This document shows positions 24,393 through 33,652 of a stretch of DNA of 64,000 nt, piece after piece. The stretch covers positions 83,460 through 147,459 of the forward strand of contig JAGOOC010000002.1 of the NCBI GenBank assembly GCA_017992695.1. Direction: 5' to 3'. This DNA comes from Bacteroides sp. GTDB lineage: Bacteria > Bacteroidota > Bacteroidia > Bacteroidales > Bacteroidaceae. The notes under the pieces are model-generated. The model did not search any database, was not told where the DNA came from, and worked only from the letters and a program-made list of their open reading frames with translations. The translations under genes and the position numbers were made by a program. Position 1 is the first letter of the stretch, and each line of letters starts with the position of its first letter.

Positions 24393-26945
24393 TCAGTCCT
24401 GATAATAGACTCGTTTCACACGCGCCGATATGCCGGTAAGGACCTCGTAAGGAATAGTTTCGAGGATATCCGACAGCACCGTTATAGGCAACTCATCGCC
24501 AAAAATAATGGCTTGATCGCCTTCGCGACACTCGATTTCGGTGACATCGATCATACACACGTCCATACAGATGTTACCCACATAGGGTGCTTTTTGTCCG
24601 TTGACCAAGCAGTATCCCTTGCCGCAACCCAGGTGGCGATTCAATCCATCGGCATAGCCTATGGGGATAGCGGCAATGCGTGAGGGGCGATCCAGTAGCC
24701 CCTTGCGGCTATAACCTACGGTATCAGTGGCCGAGACCTCGCGAATTTGCAGTATCGTGGTGCGTAGCGTACTTACATTGCGCATCATCGAGTTATCAAC
24801 CGGATTGACCCCATAGAGCCCCAATCCCAACCGCACCATGTCAAACTGTGCTTCAGGAAATCGTTGAATGCCTGCTGTGTTGCAAATATGGCGCAATATC
24901 TTATGCGGAAAAATGGCTTGCAGCTCCTCGGAGGCTTGTTTGAACTGATTGATCTGGTTGTGTGTAAAGGCATCGAACTGTGCACTGTCACTGCCTACAA
25001 AGTGCGAAAATACCGAACGAGGAATAACCGAATGTTGATTTTTGAGCTTACGGATGAGGTAGGGCATTTCGGTAGGGTCGAAGCCCAATCGGTGCATGCC
25101 CGTATCTAATTTCACATGAATGGGAAAATTCGTAATGCCCTCTTTCGTTGCCGACTTGATCAACGCATCGAGCAAGTGAAAATTGTACACCTCGGGTTCC
25201 AGCTTGTAGTCGAACATGGTTTTAAAGGCCGATAACTCCGGGTTCATAATGATGATGGAACCCGTAATGCCGGCTTTGCGCAGTTCGGCTCCCTCGTCGG
25301 CTACGGCTACGGCCAGATAGTCCACATGGTGTTCTTGCAGCGTTTTGGCTATTTCATACGAACCGGCTCCATAGGCCGAGGCTTTGACCATGCAGGCTAC
25401 CTTTGTCTCGGGTCGAAGCATGGAGCGATAGTGATTCAGATTCTCAATCATCGCCCCCAGGTTGACCTCCAGAATCGTTTCGTGCACCTTCAGTTCCAAC
25501 TCTTCAGACACCAGATCGAAGTGAAACGAGCGCGAACCCTTAATCAAGATCACCTCGTCCTTGAGTTTTTGACACACCTCGGAGGTTAGAAATTCTTTGG
25601 TGGTAGTGAAGAAGTACTTCTCGACCCCTTCAAACCGTGCTTCGCAAGAGGAGATTTCGGGGCCTACGCCAATGATCTTATCAATGCCGCGGCTTTGTAC
25701 CAGTTGCGCTACTTTGCGGTAGAGGGTAGAGGTGCTTTGTCCACTTTCTAATATATCCGATAGGATAAGTGTGCGCTTCAATCCTTTCGATTCGGAGCGA
25801 CGGTACAAGAAATCGAGTGCAATATCGAGTGAGCCCAAGTCGGAATTGTAGCTGTCGTTGATGAGTATGCAGTTGTTTTTCCCCTCTTTCACCTCGAGGC
25901 GCATCGCTATGGGTTCTAAGCGAACCATCCGTTCGCTAATCTGATCGGCAGGTGTCATCAGGTAGAGACAGGCAGCCAGGCAGTTGAACGAGTTTTCGAT
26001 CGAGGCATCGTCAATGAAAGGAAGGCAGAAGGAGTTATCCATGCCCAAATAGCGGTATGCAATCACCGTGTGATCTTCTTTTTTCTGTATCTTGCTGATG
26101 AAAAGCGGGCGATCGGCATCTCTGCAGCTCCACGCTATCTCGCGCGCTGTGAGCATGGACTTGGACACGCAGTTACAGATCATGTCGTTGTCTCCATTGT
26201 AAATCACCACGTCGCAGTTTTTGAAGAGACTTAGTTTTTCCATACACTTCTCTTGCATGGAGAAGAAATTTTCCTGATGCGCCCCACCAATATTGGTCAG
26301 TATGCCGATGGTGGGTTTAATCATGTTGTGCAGTGCCCGCATTTCGCCCACTTCGGATATGCCGGCTTCGAAGATACCCAGTTCGGCATCTTCACTCATT
26401 TGCCAAATGGAGAGGGGGACACCGATTTGCGAGTTGTAGCTGCGTGGCGAACGGGCAATGATGCGATCGGAGCTGAGCAGCTGATGAAGCCACTCCTTTA
26501 CAATAGTCTTCCCGTTGCTTCCGGTAATGCCGATAACCGGTATCTGAAAACGATCGCGATGCAGCTCGGCCAGCTTTTGAAGTGCCTTTAGCGGGTGCGG
26601 AACGACTAAGAAGTTGCACGAATCGAGTATAACTAACGAAGCGCGGGCAAAGGTTGTTGCTTCGGGTTGTTCGGCTACTGCTCGTTCTTTAGCCCTCTTT
26701 GCTTCGCTCTTTTGTAACGTTTCCATATCTTCGGTCGATACCACGAAATTGCGTACTCCCCGGTCAAAGAGATCGGGGATGTATTGTGCCCCTTTGCTTC
26801 TTTTGGTGGTTAGAGCAAAAAAAAGGGTCTCTTCCGGAAAGTTTAGCGAACGGCTATCGGTGAGTAACCAGTCGATTGTAGCCGGATGGTTGCCCACTTG
26901 GTGGGCAGCGATCATTTTAGCGATTGATTCAATGGTGTACGACAT
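24393..26945 (-). CDS. Bifunctional MurF ligase-alanine racemase fusion
   Basis: The 850-residue protein fuses two cell-wall enzymes. Residues 1-470 are MurF (adds D-Ala-D-Ala to UDP-MurNAc-tripeptide) with the ATP site GITGSNGKT at 139-147. Residues from about 480 are alanine racemase with the PLP lysine in VKASAYGAG and the active-site MHRLGF/GYADGLNR regions. The fusion is standard in Bacteroidetes and supplies D-alanine to its own ligase partner. It is the last gene of the KamA-GSCFA-MurF unit, with a 29-bp gap. Confidence 0.96.
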   Translation of the reverse strand: MSYTIESIAKMIAAHQVGNHPATIDWLLTDSRSLNFPEETLFFALTTKRSKGAQYIPDLFDRGVRNFVVSTEDMETLQKSEAKRAKERAVAEQPEATTFARASLVILDSCNFLVVPHPLKALQKLAELHRDRFQIPVIGITGSNGKTIVKEWLHQLLSSDRIIARSPRSYNSQIGVPLSIWQMSEDAELGIFEAGISEVGEMRALHNMIKPTIGILTNIGGAHQENFFSMQEKCMEKLSLFKNCDVVIYNGDNDMICNCVSKSMLTAREIAWSCRDADRPLFISKIQKKEDHTVIAYRYLGMDNSFCLPFIDDASIENSFNCLAACLYLMTPADQISERMVRLEPIAMRLEVKEGKNNCILINDSYNSDLGSLDIALDFLYRRSESKGLKRTLILSDILESGQSTSTLYRKVAQLVQSRGIDKIIGVGPEISSCEARFEGVEKYFFTTTKEFLTSEVCQKLKDEVILIKGSRSFHFDLVSEELELKVHETILEVNLGAMIENLNHYRSMLRPETKVACMVKASAYGAGSYEIAKTLQEHHVDYLAVAVADEGAELRKAGITGSIIIMNPELSAFKTMFDYKLEPEVYNFHLLDALIKSATKEGITNFPIHVKLDTGMHRLGFDPTEMPYLIRKLKNQHSVIPRSVFSHFVGSDSAQFDAFTHNQINQFKQASEELQAIFPHKILRHICNTAGIQRFPEAQFDMVRLGLGLYGVNPVDNSMMRNVSTLRTTILQIREVSATDTVGYSRKGLLDRPSRIAAIPIGYADGLNRHLGCGKGYCLVNGQKAPYVGNICMDVCMIDVTEIECREGDQAIIFGDELPITVLSDILETIPYEVLTGISARVKRVYYQD

Positions 26946-26974
26946 ATCTTGTTCCTTGATGTAGGCTGTTGTTA

Positions 26975-27958
26975 TTAAATGGATGCGTTGATCCTTTTTC
27001 GTTCATTTTCGAAGTCTAAGTACGGGTATTTTTGGTTAAGTCGATTTATTTTTAACACTATTTGTCCTAAAAATCTTTTATGTGCTTCGGAGTCCGGATG
27101 GAAGGGTTTGTGAGCCAATGCCTTGCGTATGTTTTCATACTCGTGCATGATTGTTCGGGTTTCCGGGGTAAAGAGTGTGGTTGCAAATCGATTCCATAGA
27201 TAGCGAACAGCCAGGGGCGAGGGGTGGAGCATATCGTCGGCATAGAAGCGATAATCGCGTAGCTCGTCGAGCATGATCTCGTAAGAAGGAAAATAGAACA
27301 CCGCTTCGCAGAAGAGCGTTTGCAGTTGTTCGATAGCCAAGAGCAGCGTTGCTTTACTTAACTGATTGGCATGCATGCCATCGCGCGCATGGCGAATGGG
27401 GCTGACGGTAAAGAGCACCTTCAAGTGCGGAGACCGGGCGCGAAGGTCGTTCAGCAGAGAGGTGTACTCAGCTACTATCTCGTCAACCGTCAAGCAGCGG
27501 CGCACAAACTCTTTTTCGGGCAGTTTGTGGCAATTGGAAACCACTGCTCCGTCGGTTCGCTGCTCATACACATAGGCCGTGCCCCAAGTGAGCAGCAACC
27601 AATCGGTCTTTTCGAGTTGCTTGTGAGCTTGTTGCAGCCTGTTGTTGATCTGTTCAAGCACAGCGGTGGCCGAGGCTCCCGAGAAAGCACCGTGGTGCAT
27701 GGGGCTGTGCCAGCATTCGCGATAGAAGAACAAATCGGTTTCGGTGTAGATGCGCCCCGATTGTATTTCGCGCAAGGCACAGGCCATGGAGAGTGGGTTA
27801 TACAGAATGCCAAAAGGGTTGACATCTGCTCGAAAAGCATTGATAGAGAGTTGTGTGCCTATGTTTTCGGCAAAACACGAGCCCAACAGCAGCAGCTGCT
27901 GGGCGTGTGTGATGGCAGGCAATCCTGAGGGAAGTTCGACGGGCGTTATCAGGTTCAT
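26975..27958 (-). CDS. GSCFA-domain protein
   Basis: The 327-residue protein has the eponymous motif LLLLGSCFAENIG near residue 25 and the later LTWGTAYVYE and LLHPSPLAVRY-like (here DDMLHPSPLA) blocks of an SGNH/GDSL-like hydrolase. The start at 27958 fits the family; the frame continues 10 codons upstream. The exact substrate is unknown. It is placed between the KamA-like gene and murF-alr with gaps of 33 and 29 bp, so an envelope role is plausible. Confidence 0.88.
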   Translation of the reverse strand: MNLITPVELPSGLPAITHAQQLLLLGSCFAENIGTQLSINAFRADVNPFGILYNPLSMACALREIQSGRIYTETDLFFYRECWHSPMHHGAFSGASATAVLEQINNRLQQAHKQLEKTDWLLLTWGTAYVYEQRTDGAVVSNCHKLPEKEFVRRCLTVDEIVAEYTSLLNDLRARSPHLKVLFTVSPIRHARDGMHANQLSKATLLLAIEQLQTLFCEAVFYFPSYEIMLDELRDYRFYADDMLHPSPLAVRYLWNRFATTLFTPETRTIMHEYENIRKALAHKPFHPDSEAHKRFLGQIVLKINRLNQKYPYLDFENERKRINASI

Positions 27959-27991
27959 AAGTAAATCGTTATCAGGTTTATAAACCAAGTG

Positions 27992-30094
27992 TTATCGGGT
28001 TTGTAGGTCAAGATTACCCATTTTCGTTGTAGCCACGAAGTCGAACTCGGGATACTCGTACAGGCTGAAGCGCGGCTCTGTTTCGCCCCGGGTATACATC
28101 CAGATGCTGCTGTAATCTTCGGGATCTTCGCCTAAGTGTGCGAGTTCGCGCAGGTAGGCAGCCAATGATTTGTTTTCTACAATATAAATTTGTCCCATCC
28201 GGTCGATGATGGGGCTGTGTCGGCGGGTGCCATCATGTTCGAAGCGATGTACCCGTTTGCCGTTTTCGGTGATGCCGATGAGATTAAACGTCATGCTCTT
28301 GCCGATAGCCGGAAGGTTGAGTACGCTACGGTCGGTAGCCAGATAGGGCAAGCGATGCCGCTTCATGAAGTGTTGCATGTGGGTAGCTGTATCTATGCCT
28401 TTGGTGAGTAAGTCCGATAGTTCGGAGGTTTGTTCGGGTGTCAATGTGCCATAGACCTTCTCCTCCTGTTGCTCTTGCAGCGACCGACTGTTGGGGGCAT
28501 ATACCGCATAGTTCTCCTTAAACCCTTTCACCGCGAAGGTGTAATAGCAAAGCACGCCCAGCGAGTTAAGCACTTGGCGCAACTGGTTGGTGTGTCCGCG
28601 GCGCGAAGCAGCTACGGTATAGACCAACTGATTGGTGATGAGCCACCCGGCCGATAGAATCTTACGAATAGCCTCCTCGGCTTCGGGGGTAACCTCGAGT
28701 GGGGTTTGAAAGTGTGTTTGAATGATGAATTGCTTTACGCCAATGGCCGATGCTTTCTCTTTAAACTCACTCAGGATTTCAATCAGCTCGTCGTTGATGC
28801 GCATGGGGAGGTAGGCCAATAGGCGCGAACCTAAGCGAACGCGTTGCAGCTCGGCATACTTTTTGCCATCGGGGCGTTCTTGATTGGCTTTGCGCTTGCG
28901 CACCGCCATGCGATACACCGCATCGAGCATGTTGCGCAGGGTTTTGTTCTGACTCATCAGGGCATCGCCACCTGTGATAAGAATGTCACGCAACTGCGTG
29001 TCCTCTTCAAAATAGGTCATCAGTCGTCGCAACTTCTTGTCCCACGACTCTTTGGGGCGCAAGGAGTCGAACTCGAAATTGAGTCGCTCACTCTGAAAAT
29101 CGTACATGCGTTGGCACGAAGCGCACAAGCCTCCGCAGGCACGTCCCATGGTATCGGGTATCAAGATGGCCACTTCGGGGTAGCGACGGTGAATGTTTTG
29201 CCCGTCGGGCAACAGCCATCCGGCGGCATTGGGTTTGCCCGGCTCTACGATATCCTCCTTTTCCCAGGCACGGATGTTGCCGTAGGTCTCGACCAAGTTG
29301 GGCGAGTAGAAGATGTAACTGCGAATGGCCTCGTCATTGTAGCCTTCGTTGCTTACGTTGAGCAACGACAGGTAGTAGGGGGTGGCAAAGAAGGGCATTC
29401 CTTTTTTGCGAGCGCGAGACAGGAGGTACATGGTTTCGGTCGAGAGCGAGTTGCCCAGAAAGCGATTCAGTTCTGCCGGACTCTTGATGGCCATAGCCAA
29501 GTGAAAACGGAAATCGTTCCACCACTCACTTACAAGTTGGAACTTCTGGTTGTAGCTCATTCCATCGACGAAATGAAAGCGGGTGACCGAAGCTTTGCGG
29601 CTTTCGATGCGCTGTATCAATACGTGTATCATTCGTTTCTTGTTCTCCTCCCTCATGCGTATCACCTCCTCGTTGAGCCCGGTGGGCCAGCGATCGGTTC
29701 GGTTCTTTACGCGGTTGGGCGAGAGTGCAACGATTTCGGGCTGTTTGAGTCGTTTAAACTGATAGTATAGATCGATGAACAGATCGGTCGGCATATCTGT
29801 GTTGGGCATCTGGGTGGTAAGAAATTGGCGAAGTAGCGCAAAGGTGCGTATGCTCATCTCTTCTCCCGTAGAGAGTTCATGAATGTTTTTCCCATCATAA
29901 CGAAGAAGAAGTCGAATCTGCTTCTCTGCACTGTTACCTGCCAAATGCTGTGCATCCAGGTAATTGCTTATACGGCTTTTGAAATCAGCCTCGTCAAGGC
30001 TCTCTTCGGCCAGCAATGTAAGCTCGGGAAGCTCTTGGCAATAGAGTTGTTTGATTTGTGAAAGTGTGAGTGAGAGCATTTTCTTTTGTTTCAT
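27992..30094 (-). CDS. KamA-family radical SAM protein (lysine 2,3-aminomutase-like)
   Basis: The 700-residue protein carries the radical SAM motif CGGLCASC (CxxxCxxC) near residues 316-323, and ITGGDALM a little later, both as in lysine 2,3-aminomutase, but it is much longer than the 416-residue enzyme. The N-terminal about 300 residues have no recognised domain. The start at 30094 (MKQKK) is preferred over the upstream ATG because the upstream part has no family support. The substrate is unknown. Confidence 0.85.
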   Translation of the reverse strand: MKQKKMLSLTLSQIKQLYCQELPELTLLAEESLDEADFKSRISNYLDAQHLAGNSAEKQIRLLLRYDGKNIHELSTGEEMSIRTFALLRQFLTTQMPNTDMPTDLFIDLYYQFKRLKQPEIVALSPNRVKNRTDRWPTGLNEEVIRMREENKKRMIHVLIQRIESRKASVTRFHFVDGMSYNQKFQLVSEWWNDFRFHLAMAIKSPAELNRFLGNSLSTETMYLLSRARKKGMPFFATPYYLSLLNVSNEGYNDEAIRSYIFYSPNLVETYGNIRAWEKEDIVEPGKPNAAGWLLPDGQNIHRRYPEVAILIPDTMGRACGGLCASCQRMYDFQSERLNFEFDSLRPKESWDKKLRRLMTYFEEDTQLRDILITGGDALMSQNKTLRNMLDAVYRMAVRKRKANQERPDGKKYAELQRVRLGSRLLAYLPMRINDELIEILSEFKEKASAIGVKQFIIQTHFQTPLEVTPEAEEAIRKILSAGWLITNQLVYTVAASRRGHTNQLRQVLNSLGVLCYYTFAVKGFKENYAVYAPNSRSLQEQQEEKVYGTLTPEQTSELSDLLTKGIDTATHMQHFMKRHRLPYLATDRSVLNLPAIGKSMTFNLIGITENGKRVHRFEHDGTRRHSPIIDRMGQIYIVENKSLAAYLRELAHLGEDPEDYSSIWMYTRGETEPRFSLYEYPEFDFVATTKMGNLDLQTR

Positions 30095-30176
30095 AAGCGA
30101 ATGTTTTTTAGTGAATGATGAATAAATCAAGATGTTAAATTGACAAGATGCTCATTTAACAAGAAGCTAATGTAAC

Positions 30177-30207
30177 AAAAAAAGCGGAGAAATCCATTCT
30201 CCGCTTT
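30177..30207 (-). terminator. Rho-independent terminator
   Basis: On the minus strand AGCGGAGAA pairs with TTCTCCGCT around a 5-base loop, followed by seven T. It ends the 209-residue hypothetical gene unit. Confidence 0.85.
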
Positions 30208-30250
30208 GCAATTCGTATCTTTTTTACGATTCTTTGTCTAATAACACACT

Positions 30251-30880
30251 CTATTTCTGGTTTTCGTCCTTTTGTTTAGGCTCTTTTTTGGCCAGCATAA
30301 TGATGTTGTATACATACTCTGACATCCATTGCTCCGAGTATCCCAAGCGCTCTTTGTACTGGCGCACAGCCATGGCTGTTTTGTGTACGTCGTCTTTCTT
30401 CCATACCGCTTTGGTACACACATCGTGCACGGTTTTCTCTGTCATTCCACGCAGTGCTTTCTTGAAAATCGAAGGCATACGAAACTTCCATTGCATGAGG
30501 TTGCCCATCAGCATCATCAAATCGCTCGAGAAACCTTGATACATGAACAGGTATGCCTGAACATCGTTCTGGGTGCGGCAGTTTTTCTTTACCGATGCGT
30601 CAATCTCTTTGAAAAAGGTCTCGCTCAGACCATAGTCTTGTATCAGCATTTTGCGCGAAGCCGACTTCTCGGCCAAACCAAGCTTTCCGCCTTGTGTAGG
30701 AACCTTAAACAACCGCTTAAAGTTTGCCACATCGGGCAAGAAGCGAATATTGGTGATACCTAAGTTTACAGCAATAACCGACTGAAAATAGACACGGGTG
30801 AGCGAAACAAAATCCTCCACATTACCCACAGCCTTTCCATCGTTGCTTTTTTTCTTGAATAAGTTAGTAAATAAAGACAT
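30251..30880 (-). CDS. Hypothetical protein, 209 residues
   Basis: The protein starts MSLFTNLFKKKSNDGKAVG and ends in a charged KKEPKQKDENQK tail. It is soluble, helical and has no signal peptide. The pattern CSxLTNIRFLPDVANFKRLF is not known to me as a domain. A good promoter lies 40 bp upstream and a terminator 44 bp downstream, so it is a monocistronic gene. Function unknown. Confidence 0.8.
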   Translation of the reverse strand: MSLFTNLFKKKSNDGKAVGNVEDFVSLTRVYFQSVIAVNLGITNIRFLPDVANFKRLFKVPTQGGKLGLAEKSASRKMLIQDYGLSETFFKEIDASVKKNCRTQNDVQAYLFMYQGFSSDLMMLMGNLMQWKFRMPSIFKKALRGMTEKTVHDVCTKAVWKKDDVHKTAMAVRQYKERLGYSEQWMSEYVYNIIMLAKKEPKQKDENQK

Positions 30881-30919
30881 ATCTTATTGTTATGAATGGT
30901 GAATTATATATTATGCATG

Positions 30920-30950
30920 CAAAAGTAGTAAATATCTTGATTGTCACCAA
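30920..30950 (-). promoter_or_regulatory. Bacteroidota promoter of the 209-residue gene
   Basis: On the minus strand TTG (30948-30950), a 20-bp spacer and TACTTTTG (30920-30927) match the -33/-7 pair, 40 bp before the start codon. Confidence 0.75.
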
Positions 30951-31237
30951 CTATTCTTGATCTTTCAGTGTGAAGTAAAATGGATGAAGCTCGAATTAAG
31001 ATTTTGTTGCTGGTGCATACACTCGTTTGTCGACTTGGAACAGGCAAGTTTAAACATAAAAACTTCAAATTTAATGAGCCGTTTACAGCACTTTGCTTTG
31101 TTCACGAATAGTTGCGTGCAGTCGGAATTTGTAACTACTTTCACGTGCATTAGGCTCTTAATTCCCTTTTTTGATTGATTTTGATGGAAATATGCAAAAA
31201 AAACATGCTTTTTATGTATTTATTTCAGGAAAGAATG

Positions 31238-31245
31238 TATTTTTG
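31238..31245 (+). promoter_or_regulatory. Bacteroidota -7 box for the Hc1 gene
   Basis: TATTTTTG fits TAnnTTTG, 32 bp before the Hc1 start. The 290 bp further upstream, to 30951, hold no gene I can support. Confidence 0.6.
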
Positions 31246-31276
31246 CCCATCATTATTAACGATAATAAAAAGGATT

Positions 31277-31453
31277 ATGAAAGAATTAGTAGAAAAATTA
31301 TCTGCTCTTTGTGCTGAATTTGCAAAAGACGCAAGTGCTCAAGTAGAGAATGGCAATAAAGCAGCAGGAACTCGTGCTCGTAAAGTATCTTTGGAAATAG
31401 AGAAAGCGATGAAAGAATTCCGTAAAGTTTCTATCGAAGAAAGCAAGAAATAA
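31277..31453 (+). CDS. Histone H1-like Hc1 protein
   Basis: The 58-residue protein begins MKELVEKLSALCAEFAKDA, continues with KAAGTRARKVSLEIEKAMKEFRK and ends ESKK, matching the small Hc1/histone H1-like family of Bacteroidota. It is very lysine- and alanine-rich and probably binds DNA. The upstream part of the open frame lies in the promoter and is not coding. It is followed by a terminator 27 bp after the stop. Confidence 0.9.
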   Translation: MKELVEKLSALCAEFAKDASAQVENGNKAAGTRARKVSLEIEKAMKEFRKVSIEESKK

Positions 31454-31479
31454 ATCGATTTTCGTGAAAAGATTTTGGA

Positions 31480-31506
31480 AACCACGCCTGCAGGTGTGGT
31501 TTTTTT
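31480..31506 (+). terminator. Rho-independent terminator of the Hc1 gene
   Basis: ACCACGCC pairs with GGTGTGGT (one G-T pair) around TGCA, followed by six T. Confidence 0.9.
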
Positions 31507-31531
31507 GTTGCTGTTTTATTAACTCAAAACA

Positions 31532-31563
31532 TTTGTGCATTGGGCAAAACCTTTGTACTTTTG
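31532..31563 (+). promoter_or_regulatory. Canonical Bacteroidota promoter of rluF
   Basis: TTTG (31532-31535), a 20-bp spacer and TACTTTTG (31556-31563) lie 25 bp before the rluF ATG. Confidence 0.8.
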
Positions 31564-31587
31564 CATCCTATTATATAAACAAGCTGC

Positions 31588-32655
31588 ATGGAGTATAGAT
31601 TAAACAAATACATTAGTGGTTCAGGCTATTGTTCGAGACGAGAAGCCGACAGATTTATTGAAGATGGACAGGTAACCATTGATGGTAAACGAGCAAGTAT
31701 CGGGATGCGTGTGATGCCCGGGCAGAAAGTAAAAGTATGCGGAGAGCTTATTGTCAATGAGCACGAACCGATATATATCGCTTTCAACAAGCCCGTAGGC
31801 ATAGTGAGCACAACCGATACGAATGAAAAAAACAACATCGTTGAGTACATCAGCCATGAGCAACGTATATTCCCTATCGGTCGTTTAGATAAAGACTCAC
31901 AGGGATTAATTTTACTCACAAACGATGGTGACATCGTAAATAAGATACTCCGTGTGGGCAACAACCACAAAAAAGAGTACATTGTCAAAGTCAATAAACC
32001 TATCACGAAAGAGTTTCTTACCAAGATGGCGCAAGGTGTTCCCATCCTTGATCGGGTTACCCGCCGTTGCGAGATTGTAGAGATTAACCCTTATACCTTC
32101 CAAATATCCTTGGTTCAAGGGCTCAATCGCCAAATTCGCCGCATGTGCGAATACTTTGATTATGATGTAGTCAAGTTGGAACGTATCCAGATTATGAATA
32201 TTAAACTCGGTGGTTTGGGCCAAGGTAGTTGGAGAAACCTTACGGGTTCCGAGCTCGAAGGACTATTCGATCTGTTGGAAGATTCGGATGTTGGAACTCA
32301 AACCAAGAAACCTGCCAATAGCAATAAAGGGATGAACAGGGCTTTAGAGGCGTACGACATCAAAACCAATTACCGCAAAGCAAGTAGTGTGGCGAATCTT
32401 GCCAAATCAACAAGATCAGATAAAACATCAACAAATTCAGATAAATCATCTGTAAAGTCGGCTAAATCGCCTTATAAACCTGTCGAAGCAGTTGCAAAAG
32501 AAAAGCCGTCGAGAAAGAAAGAGGGAGGTGGACCACGGGTCGGTAAATCAAGAGTTGCTCCCAAAGGCGCAGCAAGCAAAAGTGCAACAAGCAAAAGTGC
32601 ACCAAGCAAAAGTGCACCGAGCAAACAGCGCTCACCATTGAAAAAAACGAGATAA
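31588..32655 (+). CDS. rluF: 23S rRNA pseudouridine synthase RluF-like with basic repetitive tail
   Basis: The 355-residue protein has an N-terminal S4 RNA-binding domain (residues 4-60) and a pseudouridine synthase domain with the catalytic motif [10 protein letters not shown] at 98-107 (Asp101). The signature [18 protein letters not shown] follows, as in RluF, which modifies U2604. Beyond about residue 240 comes a long basic, low-complexity tail with repeats of SKSA and SKSAP, a feature common in Bacteroidetes homologues. Confidence 0.9.
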   Translation: MEYRLNKYISGSGYCSRREADRFIEDGQVTIDGKRASIGMRVMPGQKVKVCGELIVNEHEPIYIAFNKPVGIVSTTDTNEKNNIVEYISHEQRIFPIGRLDKDSQGLILLTNDGDIVNKILRVGNNHKKEYIVKVNKPITKEFLTKMAQGVPILDRVTRRCEIVEINPYTFQISLVQGLNRQIRRMCEYFDYDVVKLERIQIMNIKLGGLGQGSWRNLTGSELEGLFDLLEDSDVGTQTKKPANSNKGMNRALEAYDIKTNYRKASSVANLAKSTRSDKTSTNSDKSSVKSAKSPYKPVEAVAKEKPSRKKEGGGPRVGKSRVAPKGAASKSATSKSAPSKSAPSKQRSPLKKTR

Positions 32656-32757
32656 AAAACACACGGTCATTTACGGCCATTGAAGCGTATTCATGCATGC
32701 TCAAATAGATCGGGGCGTTGTTGGTTGGGTTCGGTTAACCCGCTTGCAACGGCCCGT

Positions 32758-33630
32758 TTAATTGGGTGTAATGTCGCTCTTGTCGAGCCTTTCTCCACAA
32801 TATTTGCAGTAAAGCGCATGCTCTTCATGCCCCGCTTGGTGGCAGTTAGGACACTTTATATTCTCCAAGCGCTTGTACTCTTTCATCATCGACACCGATA
32901 CAATGCCTGTAGGAACGGCAATGATGGTATAGCCCAGTAGCATCACAAAGGCAGATAGCAATTTACCCAACGCAGTTACCGGGGTGATGTCGCCATAGCC
33001 CACCGTTGTCATGGTTACAATGGACCAATAGATGCTGTTGGGAATGTTGTCAAACTGCGAATTGCCTTGCGCGCCCTCTATCATATACATCAGCGTGCCA
33101 AGCGAGGTGACCAGAATAACCACAAAGAAAAAGAAGACTATGATTTTTCTACTGCTCTGTTTGAGCGAGCGCAACAGCATTTGTCCCTCTTTGAGAAAGC
33201 TAAAGAGCTTAAAAATTCGAAACACTCGGATGAGCCTGAAAGCGCGAATAATGAGCAGATATCGCGAACCTGGCAGAAAGAAGGCCAGGTATAGCGGAAG
33301 CGTAGCCAATAAGTCGATGATGCCAAAGAAGCTGAAAATATATTTTCGAGGGCTGGGTGAGCAGTAGATACGTGTAAGATATTCGAAGGTAAAGAAAGCG
33401 GTAAAGAGATACTCAAGCGTAATAAACAACAGGGCTAAATATGGAGGTAGTCCTGTCAAAGATTCGAGGATAACGATTGCGATGCTGAACAAGATACAGC
33501 CGATAAGTGCTACGTCGAATGCTTTACCTTTCGGCGTATTGGCTTGGAAAATAATGACGTATAACTTATGCTTCAACGCCTCGTTGTTCATAAATTGCTT
33601 GATTCGCAGTTTTATTTTCAATCCTTCCAT
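32758..33630 (-). CDS. Voltage-gated-type potassium channel with C-terminal zinc ribbon
   Basis: The 290-residue protein has six membrane segments and a pore loop with the selectivity filter TTVGYGD near residues 208-214. S4 carries a series of arginines (RAFRLIRVFRIF). The C-terminus holds two CxxC pairs (CPNCHQAGHEEHALYCKYCGERL region, cores CPNC and CKYC), a zinc ribbon. It probably passes K+ across the inner membrane; the ribbon's role is unknown. It follows the MltD-like gene by 22 bp on the same strand. Confidence 0.88.
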   Translation of the reverse strand: MEGLKIKLRIKQFMNNEALKHKLYVIIFQANTPKGKAFDVALIGCILFSIAIVILESLTGLPPYLALLFITLEYLFTAFFTFEYLTRIYCSPSPRKYIFSFFGIIDLLATLPLYLAFFLPGSRYLLIIRAFRLIRVFRIFKLFSFLKEGQMLLRSLKQSSRKIIVFFFFVVILVTSLGTLMYMIEGAQGNSQFDNIPNSIYWSIVTMTTVGYGDITPVTALGKLLSAFVMLLGYTIIAVPTGIVSVSMMKEYKRLENIKCPNCHQAGHEEHALYCKYCGERLDKSDITPN

Positions 33631-33652
33631 TGGTTACATTTTTCCTGTTACT

